64,000 nt of DNA from assembly GCF_900129845.1 (NCBI RefSeq), contig NZ_FQXB01000001.1, positions 744,001-808,000 on the forward strand, in the 5' to 3' direction. The notes under the pieces are model-generated. The model made no database searches, was not told where the DNA came from, and saw only the letters and a program-made list of their open reading frames with translations. Source of the DNA: Cognatiyoonia sediminum. GTDB taxonomy: Bacteria; Pseudomonadota; Alphaproteobacteria; Rhodobacterales; Rhodobacteraceae. Every line of letters begins with the position of its first letter. Position 1 is the stretch's first letter. Made by a program: the position numbers and the translations under genes. This document shows positions 7,881-14,777 of this stretch, in pieces.

Positions 7881-9335
7881 ATGGCCATCACTATGACACT
7901 GCCTTACTTGACGCGAAACAAGGGTAAACTGGTATTCCGAAGGAGGATTCCCAAGGCTCTGACAAATCGCTTTTCGAAGACCTTCTTTGAAACACGGTTG
8001 CTCAATCAAGAAACAGGCGCTGCACAAGTGGAAGAACATACAGCCCTGATTGCTGCCTTTGATCGTATCGTATCTGACGCTCTGAGCGGTGAACCGTCAG
8101 CCCAAGGCGATGCGGCTATCGAACGATACATCGACGCCACCCGAAACCGGTTGACCGATAGGAGAACCCAGAAGGAAGTCTGGGAGGACTACAAGGTCGA
8201 AGCTCGAAACCTAGTGCGCTCGGTACATATTGGCGGTGCGATTGTAGACGATGAACTTGAGGATGAAGCAAGGAGACTTGTGGCCGAAGACCTTGAGCGG
8301 AGTGGTGCTGACCCGATGCTCTACAAGGCCGTGGTCTTGCCCGATGCTGAACCCCCAGAGCCAACGGTCGGGGATGCCGTAAAGTTCTATGAGAAGGAAA
8401 CCGTGGGTGAGAACCCTAAGAAGTCCGCGAACGACACATTCAAGAGGGCCGTGAGAAGGCTTGAGGCCACTTGGGGGCCACTCGATATGATTCCTCTCGT
8501 TGACCTTAAGAGGCAACATGCGAGGGACGTGAGAGACAAGCTAGCGGCTGAGCCTAAGTACGGTGGTGGGCCTCGTTCGCCCAACTCAATCCAGCGTGAA
8601 GTCAATTCGATGAAGTCGATCATCGAGACAGGCATTGTGGAGTTTGACCTTCAAACAAAGGTTTCTAATCCTTTTAAGAACTTAAAGATCGAAGGTGCCG
8701 TGGAAAGTAGAGGTGCGGCCAAGTCTGAATGGGAACTGCGGGAACCACTTCCCTACGACATACTCAAGTCCACAAGGCATCGTATTTTGAACCGCACAAG
8801 AATTATAGAACTCAGACACATATGGAGACTTCTTCAAGCGACAGGGTGCCGTGGTGCAGAGATTTCAGGGCTGAGAGTAGATGATGTTGATCTCGAACAT
8901 GATGTGCCACATGTTTGGGTTCGCTGGAACGACGAACGGTCAATCAAAACCAAGTCTTCAATCCGCCCTATCCCACTCTTGGGTGACGGTTTGTTGGCCG
9001 CTAAGGAGGCCGTAGAGATAGCCGGTGAGAACGAATATGTCTTTGCCCGATATGCAAAAGAAGGCGGACCGGATAACGTATCAGGAGCATTGATGCGGCA
9101 TATGCGGGAAGTGACCAAGGAAGATGTGCATGTGGTCTATTCCCTTAGGCACAACATGAAACAGTGGCTTGGGCTTGCAGAAGTGTCTGAGCGTGAAGAA
9201 GACAGACTTCTGGGTCATACCCAAGATGCCGTTGGGAACCGCCACTACGGTGGTCTACTTGAACGGCTAAGAGGGACAGCAAACGCTTTAGAGGCGGCGC
9301 TTGGTCAATCTCCTGAAGACATTTGGGAAGTTTAA
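7881..9335 (+). CDS. Tyrosine-type site-specific integrase
   Basis: A 484-residue tyrosine recombinase that would integrate and excise the island at tRNA-Asn. The catalytic domain occupies the C-terminal 200 residues. TGCRGAEISGLRVDDV holds the first catalytic Arg, YSLRHNMKQWLG the His/Arg-type box II (here LRHNMKQ), LLGH the second His, and HYGG the nucleophilic Tyr. The N-terminal part contains an arm-binding-like segment (TRNKGKLVFRRRIPKAL) and an Arg-rich linker. I start at the ATG at 7881. The frame is open from a TTG at 7827, but that extension runs through the GGGGAAC repeats and has no good ribosome site. The 3' end overlaps the convergent DUF3102 gene by four bases. Confidence 0.92.
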   Translation: MAITMTLPYLTRNKGKLVFRRRIPKALTNRFSKTFFETRLLNQETGAAQVEEHTALIAAFDRIVSDALSGEPSAQGDAAIERYIDATRNRLTDRRTQKEVWEDYKVEARNLVRSVHIGGAIVDDELEDEARRLVAEDLERSGADPMLYKAVVLPDAEPPEPTVGDAVKFYEKETVGENPKKSANDTFKRAVRRLEATWGPLDMIPLVDLKRQHARDVRDKLAAEPKYGGGPRSPNSIQREVNSMKSIIETGIVEFDLQTKVSNPFKNLKIEGAVESRGAAKSEWELREPLPYDILKSTRHRILNRTRIIELRHIWRLLQATGCRGAEISGLRVDDVDLEHDVPHVWVRWNDERSIKTKSSIRPIPLLGDGLLAAKEAVEIAGENEYVFARYAKEGGPDNVSGALMRHMREVTKEDVHVVYSLRHNMKQWLGLAEVSEREEDRLLGHTQDAVGNRHYGGLLERLRGTANALEAALGQSPEDIWEV

Positions 9336-9751
9336 CGCTCACCTTCACTGGCCGATGGGTCATCCCTCAGCGACCGTAGTCGTTCCACCTTGCGGAGGTC
9401 GTCTAGGGTAGCCGCTCTGGTGGGCCTCTTGGGTTCTTCTGGTTGTGGTTTACCGAGGGAGAGGACTTCTCGGATTGAGGTGCATCGGTCGAAATCGGAA
9501 ACGCGTTTCCGTTTTACCTGAGCAATCCGAATGTAGTTTCTTGCGTGTCTGTCAGTGAACGAGCAGTCCCTCCTTACCCACGGTGTGAACTCTCCGTGTG
9601 GCAGTTCTTCCTTCACCTTGATCAGAACCTCTCCGATCTCAGCGGCTTCCTCTTTATTGTTCAATTCCCTACGCAGAACGGCGCGGTGCTTCATGTTAAC
9701 CAATTCGGCCCACATCGCAGACCTCGTGAGGGCCACGTCATGTTGTGTCAT
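9332..9751 (-). CDS. DUF3102-like small protein
   Basis: A 139-residue protein. The core at about residues 25-95, containing IGEVLIKVKEELPHGEFTPW and then RHARNYIRIAQ, resembles DUF3102, a domain seen in phage and plasmid proteins. Its function is unknown. An open frame extends upstream through the tRNA-Leu gene, but the ATG at 9751 has an AAGGAAA ribosome site 6-7 bases upstream, so I start there. It lies directly downstream of tRNA-Leu on the same strand. The C-terminal third is charged and Arg/Glu-rich. It converges on the integrase gene with a four-base overlap. Confidence 0.7.
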   Translation of the reverse strand: MTQHDVALTRSAMWAELVNMKHRAVLRRELNNKEEAAEIGEVLIKVKEELPHGEFTPWVRRDCSFTDRHARNYIRIAQVKRKRVSDFDRCTSIREVLSLGKPQPEEPKRPTRAATLDDLRKVERLRSLRDDPSASEGER

Positions 9752-9769
9752 AGATTTTCCTTGGGGTGT

Positions 9770-9855
9770 TGGTGCCGCTGCTCGGACTCGAACCGAGACG
9801 CTGTTACCAGCAACAGATTTTGAATCTGTCGTGTCTACCATTCCACCACAGCGGC
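9770..9855 (-). tRNA. tRNA-Leu (anticodon CAA), carried inside the island
   Basis: An 86-nt cloverleaf on the minus strand. The acceptor GCCGCTG pairs with CAGCGGC, the discriminator is A and CCA is encoded. The anticodon arm ACAGA/TCTGT holds loop TTCAAAA with anticodon CAA. A long variable arm (TGCTGGTAACAGCGTC) marks a class II leucine tRNA. The T-loop GGTTCGAGTCC is standard. It reads TTG codons. Its position between integrase and attR shows it is island cargo. Confidence 0.93.
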
Positions 9856-9996
9856 ACAGGCGTGGGTGTTCATGGTTTCGTCAATAAGCTGCTTGAATGG
9901 AAATCGTAGGGGTAGCTATAGATAGGTCTGGGCATGGCTTGGTGAACGACTGTTTCCATTTGTGCCCGCGAAAGCAAGAAACAAGCGAGGTGGACA

Positions 9997-10173
9997 ATGA
10001 CTGACGGAAAAGAAATTGATCGAGTAGAACTAGTACTGGGGTTAGCCCGCTTGATTTGGGAAAGCGAACTTTCGATAGGTGACTACTTCGATACTGTGGG
10101 CATCCAACCAGACGATGATCTTTTCACAGAGTTGTATGGTATCTTTACTGGATGGCATAATCCAAATACGTAG
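9997..10173 (+). CDS. Small hypothetical protein (58 aa)
   Basis: An ATG-started frame of 58 codons with a good AGGTGG ribosome site five bases upstream, ending at TAG 10173 just before a strong hairpin terminator. The product is acidic with a helical look: GKEIDRVELVLGLARLIW, then GIQPDDDLFTELYGIFTGW. No family is recognised. The ribosome site, the terminator directly after it and its isolation between divergent transcription units make it a likely real island gene. Confidence 0.5.
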   Translation: MTDGKEIDRVELVLGLARLIWESELSIGDYFDTVGIQPDDDLFTELYGIFTGWHNPNT

Positions 10174-10219
10174 CGTTCAGAAAACGGTCGTTACGTTTTC
10201 TCATTGATCGAAGCAAAAA

Positions 10220-10258
10220 CCCCTACCACCTGATTAAGGCAGTAGGGGCACTTTTTGT
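10220..10258. terminator. Bidirectional Rho-independent terminator
   Basis: CCCCTAC (10220-10226) pairs with GTAGGGG (10242-10248). A T-run follows on the plus strand (CACTTTTTG) and a T-run on the minus strand (GGGGTTTTTGC). It separates the 58-aa gene from the convergent minus-strand genes. Confidence 0.8.
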
Positions 10259-10477
10259 TTAACCTCTTTGGTTACGTCTCTGAGCCTCTAAGGCCCTCTT
10301 GTATATTCTCTCGTTGAGTTGCTTTCTCGCCCACTTCTCCATCTGTTCATCTGCGACCTCTGAAGCAGTCGGTCCTTGAACGGTTCCTTCAACGATCTGA
10401 TTGCAGTCGGGATTGAAGCGGCGACCATATGGCCCTTTCGACCCATGAGTAACCTTTGGTTGGTATGGTTTAGGCAC
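10259..10477 (-). CDS. Small basic hypothetical protein (72 aa)
   Basis: A 72-residue, strongly basic protein. The C-terminal half (EKWARKQLNERIYKRALEAQ and following residues) looks like one amphipathic helix, and the first 30 residues are Gly/Pro-rich. It starts at GTG 10477 with AAGGAG six bases upstream. It follows the 131-aa gene by 16 bases on the same strand and ends against the bidirectional terminator. No family is recognised. The basic helix could bind nucleic acid, which is a guess. Confidence 0.5.
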   Translation of the reverse strand: MPKPYQPKVTHGSKGPYGRRFNPDCNQIVEGTVQGPTASEVADEQMEKWARKQLNERIYKRALEAQRRNQRG

Positions 10478-10493
10478 GGTCTGCTCCTTAAGC

Positions 10494-10889
10494 TTAGCTG
10501 AAGCTGATGATTTGCTGTTTGACAGCGACTTCCCAACTCACAGGTGTCCCGTTGACGTTCACGAAGAGGCCACCTTCAGGTCTATCTGAGAAGGAATAAC
10601 CTGCATCGGTCAGCAACTCCTTCACACGGTCGGCTTCATAGCGGTCCATCTGAGGTAGATAGGTCTGAGCCATCTCCTTAAGACCATCGGAGTTGTGATT
10701 AACGAAGAAGTCACGGGCCGCTTGTTGCATGTCAGCGGCATGTTGAGGGTTCTCCGCAAGGAAGGCTTCTAAGGCGTCTTCATTATCCACGCCAGCATCC
10801 GCCATGATGTCCATGCCGCTGCCATAGGCCCCTTGCCATAGACCCTCGATCTTGGCGTAAACCGTAAAGGTGGATTCACCGTCTGCCAT
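10494..10889 (-). CDS. Hypothetical protein (131 aa), island cargo
   Basis: A 131-residue acidic soluble protein with no recognised family. It has no signal peptide or membrane segment. The middle (DALEAFLAENPQHAADMQQA, then RDFFVNHNSDGLKEMAQTYL) is predicted helical and the C terminus (GLFVNVNGTPVSWEVAVKQQ) suggests strand then helix. It lies one base from the stop-start junction of the upstream 180-aa gene and 16 bases before the 72-aa gene, so the three probably form an operon. The Asp/Glu-rich make-up resembles small phage accessory proteins, but this does not fix a function. Confidence 0.55.
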   Translation of the reverse strand: MADGESTFTVYAKIEGLWQGAYGSGMDIMADAGVDNEDALEAFLAENPQHAADMQQAARDFFVNHNSDGLKEMAQTYLPQMDRYEADRVKELLTDAGYSFSDRPEGGLFVNVNGTPVSWEVAVKQQIISFS

Positions 10890-10890
10890 T

Positions 10891-11433
10891 CTAGTTTCCC
10901 CTTATCAAATTTACGAAAGAATTACGCCACTTCTCGGCATCGTAGTCGAGCAGGCTTCCTTGGTTGAAATACCAAAGACCGGCGACCAAACACCGAAAAA
11001 TATCCTCGGCATTGTCGTCGTCTTCATTGTGTATAGCTATTGTTAAACGCTGATTGGTTGGAAGTCTTATAGATTGGACGTAACACGTCTCAGAATTAGT
11101 GTTTAGTCGCATTATATCCGACGCGGCAGTGCTATCAAAAACATCCAAAGCATTTCTGTTGATACGTTGATCTTGAATATAATTCGCACCAGAAGCGAAA
11201 TAGAAATCAAGAAGCTCTAAGTCTTTCGAGCTATCAAAGAAAGTGACAAAATCTTCTGTCAGTAATTCATAGGTATTGAGCAAAGAGATTATAGATGAAT
11301 CCAGGAGTTTGTCATTGACCTTCGTCGCGGCGTAGAAACCGTCATTTTGCAATTGAGAAGCTAGTGATTTCAAAGGGAGAGTGCCTGCACACAGAGCAAA
11401 CAAGGCAAAAATAAATCGGCCAGTGGACATCAA
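10891..11433 (-). CDS. Secreted hypothetical protein (180 aa)
   Basis: A 180-residue protein with a clear N-terminal signal peptide: a hydrophobic core RFIFALFALCAGTL and a likely cleavage after LASQ or ALS-type residues near position 25. It should therefore act in the periplasm or outside. The mature part has two Cys (ETCYVQS and IFRCLVA), which could form one disulfide, and a C-terminal segment VAGLWYFNQGSLLDYDAEKW. No family is recognised with confidence. It is first in a three-gene minus-strand run. Base composition is more AT-rich than the core genes around the island. Confidence 0.55.
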   Translation of the reverse strand: MMSTGRFIFALFALCAGTLPLKSLASQLQNDGFYAATKVNDKLLDSSIISLLNTYELLTEDFVTFFDSSKDLELLDFYFASGANYIQDQRINRNALDVFDSTAASDIMRLNTNSETCYVQSIRLPTNQRLTIAIHNEDDDNAEDIFRCLVAGLWYFNQGSLLDYDAEKWRNSFVNLIRGN

Positions 11434-11562
11434 ATTTCTTTCGTTGGTCTATGTGTTGAATAGTTAGAAGAAACGTAAGAGTAAGGCGAGGTATTCCTTG
11501 CTTTCAGCGCTCCGAAATAAACATGATAAGGTTACAGTTATTGGCAAGGGAAGATGAAATAA

Positions 11563-11670
11563 ATGCGTTGCAGGTTATTCGGATCGTTCATCTTTGTCCT
11601 AACGTTATCATTTTTTTTGCTCCAAAAGGTCATGCCTAGGGAGATCCACTCATCAACTTGGGGCGCTTAG
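11563..11670 (+). CDS. Possible 35-aa single-pass membrane peptide
   Basis: A short frame, ATG 11563 to TAG 11670, with GGGAAG upstream. The product begins MRCRLFGSF and contains a hydrophobic segment FIFVLTLSFFLL, then a polar tail. It looks like a tiny membrane peptide of the type seen in toxin-antitoxin or leader genes. It lies alone on the plus strand in an AT-rich gap between minus-strand genes. Chance cannot be excluded for so short a frame. Confidence 0.25.
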   Translation: MRCRLFGSFIFVLTLSFFLLQKVMPREIHSSTWGA

Positions 11671-11717
11671 TCGAGGACGCGTTTAGGCTTCAGTTTGACA
11701 GCCCCGACTATATTTCC

Positions 11718-12068
11718 TCACAAAGGAACCGCGAGCTTCAAAACCGGCGTCCTAGCGGAGGCGATATCGGTGGTCATTCCATCAATGGTAATAGTGTCCG
11801 TACCTCTAATCGCCTTGTCTCCAATTGGTCCACCCGTTGATGACTTTACGGTGGACATAACGTCACCACTGAGGGGAGTCTCTTGGTTAGCCGTGTGGCT
11901 GAGAGGGACGTCACGGCGGATGGGACCAGTGCCGTTGATTTCGATACCCCCTTGCCCGACCTCTGTTTGTGGAGCGTGGGCGATTGATTGAGGGGCATAG
12001 TTAGAAGTGTTTGCTTCGGATTGGCCGGATGCGGAGACCCAGCCTTAAGATTTGTTCGTGTCTGTCAT
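11718..12068 (-). pseudogene. Hypothetical gene with an in-frame TAA at codon 8
   Basis: An ATG at 12068 opens a frame of 116 codons interrupted only by TAA at 12045-12047. After that stop it runs open to TGA at 11718, with protein-like content: Gly/Thr-rich, including TEVGQGGIEINGTGP and GTDTITIDGMTTDIASARTP. The segment has no alternative start before an internal ATG (MSTVKSSTGG). Its start lies 20 bases after the stop of the upstream gene, as in an operon. Read plainly, it is a gene broken by one substitution. Readthrough or a chance frame are the alternatives. No family is recognised. Confidence 0.4.
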
Positions 12069-12088
12069 GATGATGCTTTCTATAGGAG

Positions 12089-12472
12089 TTAGTCGGCGTC
12101 GCCGCCGAAGTCACGGTGGTTGATGATGGTTTCCAATCCTGCGGCCATGAGTGCCGCCAAGACCTCAGCCTTAGAGATTTCCTTGCCGGTGGCATTAAGG
12201 TGCCGCGATTGGAGCATGTTGATGATGGCCATTTGGTCGGTTCTGATGCGCGTCGATACCCAGCTTGGGCGGTCGTTCCAGCGACCTCGTCTATGGTCGG
12301 CCATCTGTTTGTGAATTGCGTTAAGGACGACACTTCCTTCAGCGTTCAGGAAGTCGATTGGCTTGAAGAGTTCAAAGACACGGCTCCGAAGACAACGAGA
12401 CCAGCGGCGGCGGTTCTTGTCTCCAACCGAAGTGGCGTTTGACCCTGTAGGGCGTTGATAGTGAGTGTTCAT
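12089..12472 (-). CDS. Hypothetical protein (127 aa), possible DNA-binding
   Basis: A 127-residue basic protein. The N-terminal 30 residues are Arg-rich (NRRRWSRCLRSRVFEL). The C-terminal part (TRIRTDQMAIINMLQSRHL, then GKEISKAEVLAALMAAGLET) has the strand-helix-helix layout of ribbon-helix-helix or similar small DNA-binding domains. That assignment is a weak inference. It is coupled to the upstream 94-aa gene by an ATGA overlap (12469-12472) and followed by the broken frame at 12068. No confident family. Confidence 0.5.
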   Translation of the reverse strand: MNTHYQRPTGSNATSVGDKNRRRWSRCLRSRVFELFKPIDFLNAEGSVVLNAIHKQMADHRRGRWNDRPSWVSTRIRTDQMAIINMLQSRHLNATGKEISKAEVLAALMAAGLETIINHRDFGGDAD

Positions 12473-12753
12473 GCTGAGGTCTCCTTGCGGAATTGCTTTG
12501 GCATTGGCCCCTTACAAAAGGCCGTTTTGAGAGGCATTGGATTGAAACAGAGGGTATCCCCCCTGTAGACCTCCAAGAGGCCCTCAAAGTGGGGGTTTTC
12601 CTCACGCAGAATGGCAACCAGATTGGTAAGGTTAGGACCGTGACCAACGACCTCATGGCCGAGGGATGATCTTGCGCGACCCTTGAAGTGGTACTCACCG
12701 GCGTTGCGGTGAACCTTTACTTCATCAAGGTCGATGCGGATGGTTTCTGTCAT
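12469..12753 (-). CDS. Hypothetical protein (94 aa)
   Basis: A 94-residue protein starting at ATG 12753 and overlapping the next gene by four bases. Its first half (IRIDLDEVKVHRNAGEYHFKGRARSSLG) looks like paired beta strands and its second half (LTNLVAILREENPHFEGLLE) like a helix. There is no signal peptide or membrane segment and no recognised family. With the 127-aa gene it forms a coupled pair on the island, which suggests the two products work together. Confidence 0.5.
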   Translation of the reverse strand: MTETIRIDLDEVKVHRNAGEYHFKGRARSSLGHEVVGHGPNLTNLVAILREENPHFEGLLEVYRGDTLCFNPMPLKTAFCKGPMPKQFRKETSA

Positions 12754-13157
12754 ATCTTTCAGTCCTTGTTCAAAGGTGGATTGAGGGAAAACGAAAAGAC
12801 CCCGCCGGTTGGACCGACAGGGTGAACGTTAGGTTGGATTGGGGGTGGTTTAGGTAGCTATGCAGTCGTGCTGCTGGTCTGTGCTTTGGGACAACTTGTG
12901 AAAATTATAGAAAGCACCCCTCGACACACGTCTCGGTGCAACCTCTCGGCCCCCTCTCAGGAACCTCTATGGGTTCACCGAGAAGGAGCGCGGAAAGGAA
13001 CTGAATGCACCATGACGTAGTGCGCCAAAAGTGAAGCCGCCTCGTCTACGCTTGGTTGAATGTTGGTCAGTCCGTGAGCTAGTGGCGACCTTCATCAACC
13101 GCTCAGAAGCGAAACTCACTTAAGGCTAGTTTGGGGATTTTTGATACGGCGGTGACT
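12754..13157. other. Non-coding gap with one terminator
   Basis: About 400 bases between the resolvase gene and the 94-aa gene. Apart from the minus-strand terminator at 12788-12823 and room for a promoter for the downstream pair, I see no gene. A purine/pyrimidine-biased stretch at about 12940-12990 (CCTCTCGGCCCCCTCTCAGG) holds no clear hairpin. Confidence 0.5.
12788..12823 (-). terminator. Putative Rho-independent terminator
   Basis: Reading the minus strand, ACCCTGTCGGT-CCA-ACCGGCGGGGT forms a hairpin with two internal mismatches, followed by TCTTTTCGTTTT. It would end transcripts coming from the serine recombinase gene. Confidence 0.5.
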
Positions 13158-13871
13158 TTAGCCCACTCTGTCGAGCCGTTCTAAGACCCGCTTCACTTGT
13201 GACGCTTGCCAGACACCGCCACGCGCTGTTGGAACCTCGGAGGCGTTCAAGGTGTCAGCAATGGCTCTAAGGGATGCGCCCTGTTTCCTTAATGGTTGCA
13301 CAATACCGGCAACCTTATCGGCTCTCGCTTTGGCATTGACTTGGATAGCCGCATTCCGCCTCATGGTCTTATCACGTAGACCACCTAGCCTCGGCTTGGG
13401 GATTGGCATGTTGTTCCTGATCGCCTCCTCCTTCGCTCTACGTTGCTCCTCTTTAATTGGAGCGAGGGCCGCTTTTGTTCGCATGGAAATGAACTTGCGT
13501 TCTTGTTCTGCGAGGGCCGCATAGATGTGGAGTTCAAACAGGCCTGCGTTGGGCATGGAAGCAACTCTTAGTTTCACCTTGGGGTCATCCATGAGGTTGG
13601 CGATGAAGGAAACCTTTCGGCTCAGCCTGTCTAGTTTAGAGACCAGCAACTCAGCACCGGTCTTCTTTACCAGTTGAAGTGCTTCGGCGAGCATCGGTCG
13701 GTCATCATCTTTACCACTCAGGTGTTCTTCAAATTCACCTATGACCTTGAACGGTTCTTCGGAGAAGTTCTCCAAGAAGATAGCGATGTCACGGTTCTGA
13801 GCCTCAAGACCCAGACCAGACTTGCCTTGGTCCTTGGTGCTGACCCTGCGGTAAATGACATACTGTTTCAA
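13158..13871 (-). CDS. Serine recombinase (resolvase/invertase family)
   Basis: A 237-residue serine recombinase. The catalytic N-terminal domain starts YVIYRRVSTKDQ, with the nucleophile Ser11. It continues with LLVSKLDRLSR, the conserved Arg-containing strand, and the E-helix region ALAEQERKFISMRTKAAL. After a charged linker the C terminus (LRKQGASLRAIADTLNASEVPTARGG) forms a helix-turn-helix that should bind DNA. Length suits a small resolvase or invertase rather than a large serine integrase. It is island cargo and might resolve dimers or invert a segment. No obvious paired res sites were found next to its start. Confidence 0.88.
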   Translation of the reverse strand: MKQYVIYRRVSTKDQGKSGLGLEAQNRDIAIFLENFSEEPFKVIGEFEEHLSGKDDDRPMLAEALQLVKKTGAELLVSKLDRLSRKVSFIANLMDDPKVKLRVASMPNAGLFELHIYAALAEQERKFISMRTKAALAPIKEEQRRAKEEAIRNNMPIPKPRLGGLRDKTMRRNAAIQVNAKARADKVAGIVQPLRKQGASLRAIADTLNASEVPTARGGVWQASQVKRVLERLDRVG

Positions 13872-13947
13872 AGGTGAACCCCTCCAACGATGATGTCAGA
13901 GGGGCATAAAACATACCCGTTGCAAATATCAACGAAGGTTGTGCATG

Positions 13948-14133
13948 TTACAGTTTTATTGCTGGCGTTGCTTTTCTTTCGTTAGTGACGATCACGCTGA
14001 ATGCAGGAGTGTCGATGACGAACTCACCACGTAGTCGTGTGAAGCCATAGTCCTTGAAGCGGTCCATCCCGCGTGTGGTGAGGATAGAGAAGCGGCCAAA
14101 GCGGAGATCAGAGATAATCTTGAAGGTGTTCAT
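13948..14133 (-). CDS. Small hypothetical protein (61 aa)
   Basis: A 61-codon frame upstream of the serine recombinase on the same strand. The product is basic and strand-rich (TFKIISDLRFGRFSILTTRG, then GEFVIDTPAFSVIVTNERK), with no recognised family. The ATG at 14133 lacks a strong ribosome site. A tiny upstream frame (ATG AAA CCT GAA TGA) runs into its start. It may be real because it is compact and lies between regulatory DNA and the recombinase gene, but confidence is modest. Confidence 0.35.
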   Translation of the reverse strand: MNTFKIISDLRFGRFSILTTRGMDRFKDYGFTRLRGEFVIDTPAFSVIVTNERKATPAIKL

Positions 14134-14777
14134 TCAGGTTTCATTGAGGGAGTTACCGTGTGGCTCACACTTACATGATTTCCGATCTAGAGCCTGTCAC
14201 ACCATTGAATTCATCACAGAAATGAGACCTTCCCACAGGTGGAACCGTCTTAGGATACCCCCCACCCCCACACGGGGGAATAGCAGAGCTCTCTATATAT
14301 CTCTGACTGTCAAATTTTTGCGGTGAAAATATACTGGGTTCCATCTCAAGGTGCCTATGATGCTTGGCTAGGTGAACGCTCATAGGGACACACTACTAGG
14401 GAGAGACCCATTAGGGTTCAAACACGGCATCATCAACACCCTCCAACAACTTTAGACATACCTGATAGAAATCACTGTCTTAGAGACACCGTCAATCCAC
14501 CTAACGGTCCAACGTAACGGGTCACCTAGAGTGTACCGTAACGGGTCAACTTAAGGGTCACCTTTAGTGGTCTAACCTATAGGTAACCTTTAGTCCACCT
14601 AGGGCTAGTTGTGGGGTTAATCAGAAGGGTCAGTAAAACAAGGGGGCTTAGAGGTGACCCTTCCGGGGTACTCCTGTTGTCGATAGGAATTGATGTAGTG
14701 GCTTTCGAAGACGCCACTCTTATTTGTCGGGTCAACAAAAATTCGCATTCAGAGTGATCGCCACAAAGCATTAAACT
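14134..14777. other. Non-coding tract of about 640 bases, repeat-rich
   Basis: No credible gene is seen. The tract contains the perfect hairpin CCCCC-ACAC-GGGGG at 14265-14278 and, from 14513 to 14734, a cluster of GGGTCA motifs listed separately. It lies between the end of the RTX gene and the small gene at 14133. Its density of repeats suggests a regulatory, partition or origin-like site. Confidence 0.5.
14513..14734. repeat. GGGTCA iteron-like repeat cluster
   Basis: CGTAACGGGTCA occurs at 14513-14524 and 14537-14548. Further GGGTCA copies start at 14555, 14627 and 14729, and an inverted TGACCC lies at 14655-14660. Degenerate relatives include GGTCACCTTTAG (14556) and GGTAACCTTTAG (14582). 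Spacing of the first four GGGTCA cores is 24, 12 and 72 bases. This is iteron-like, but no replication gene is recognised on the island. Confidence 0.5.

Noticed and set aside
9752-9841. Longer start for the DUF3102-like gene
   Set aside because: The upstream part is the tRNA-Leu gene. ATG 9751 has an AAGGAAA ribosome site.
13872-14133. A res site for the serine recombinase next to its start
   Set aside because: I saw no pair of inverted 12-bp half sites in this stretch. The GGGTCA cluster is too far and of different form to claim.
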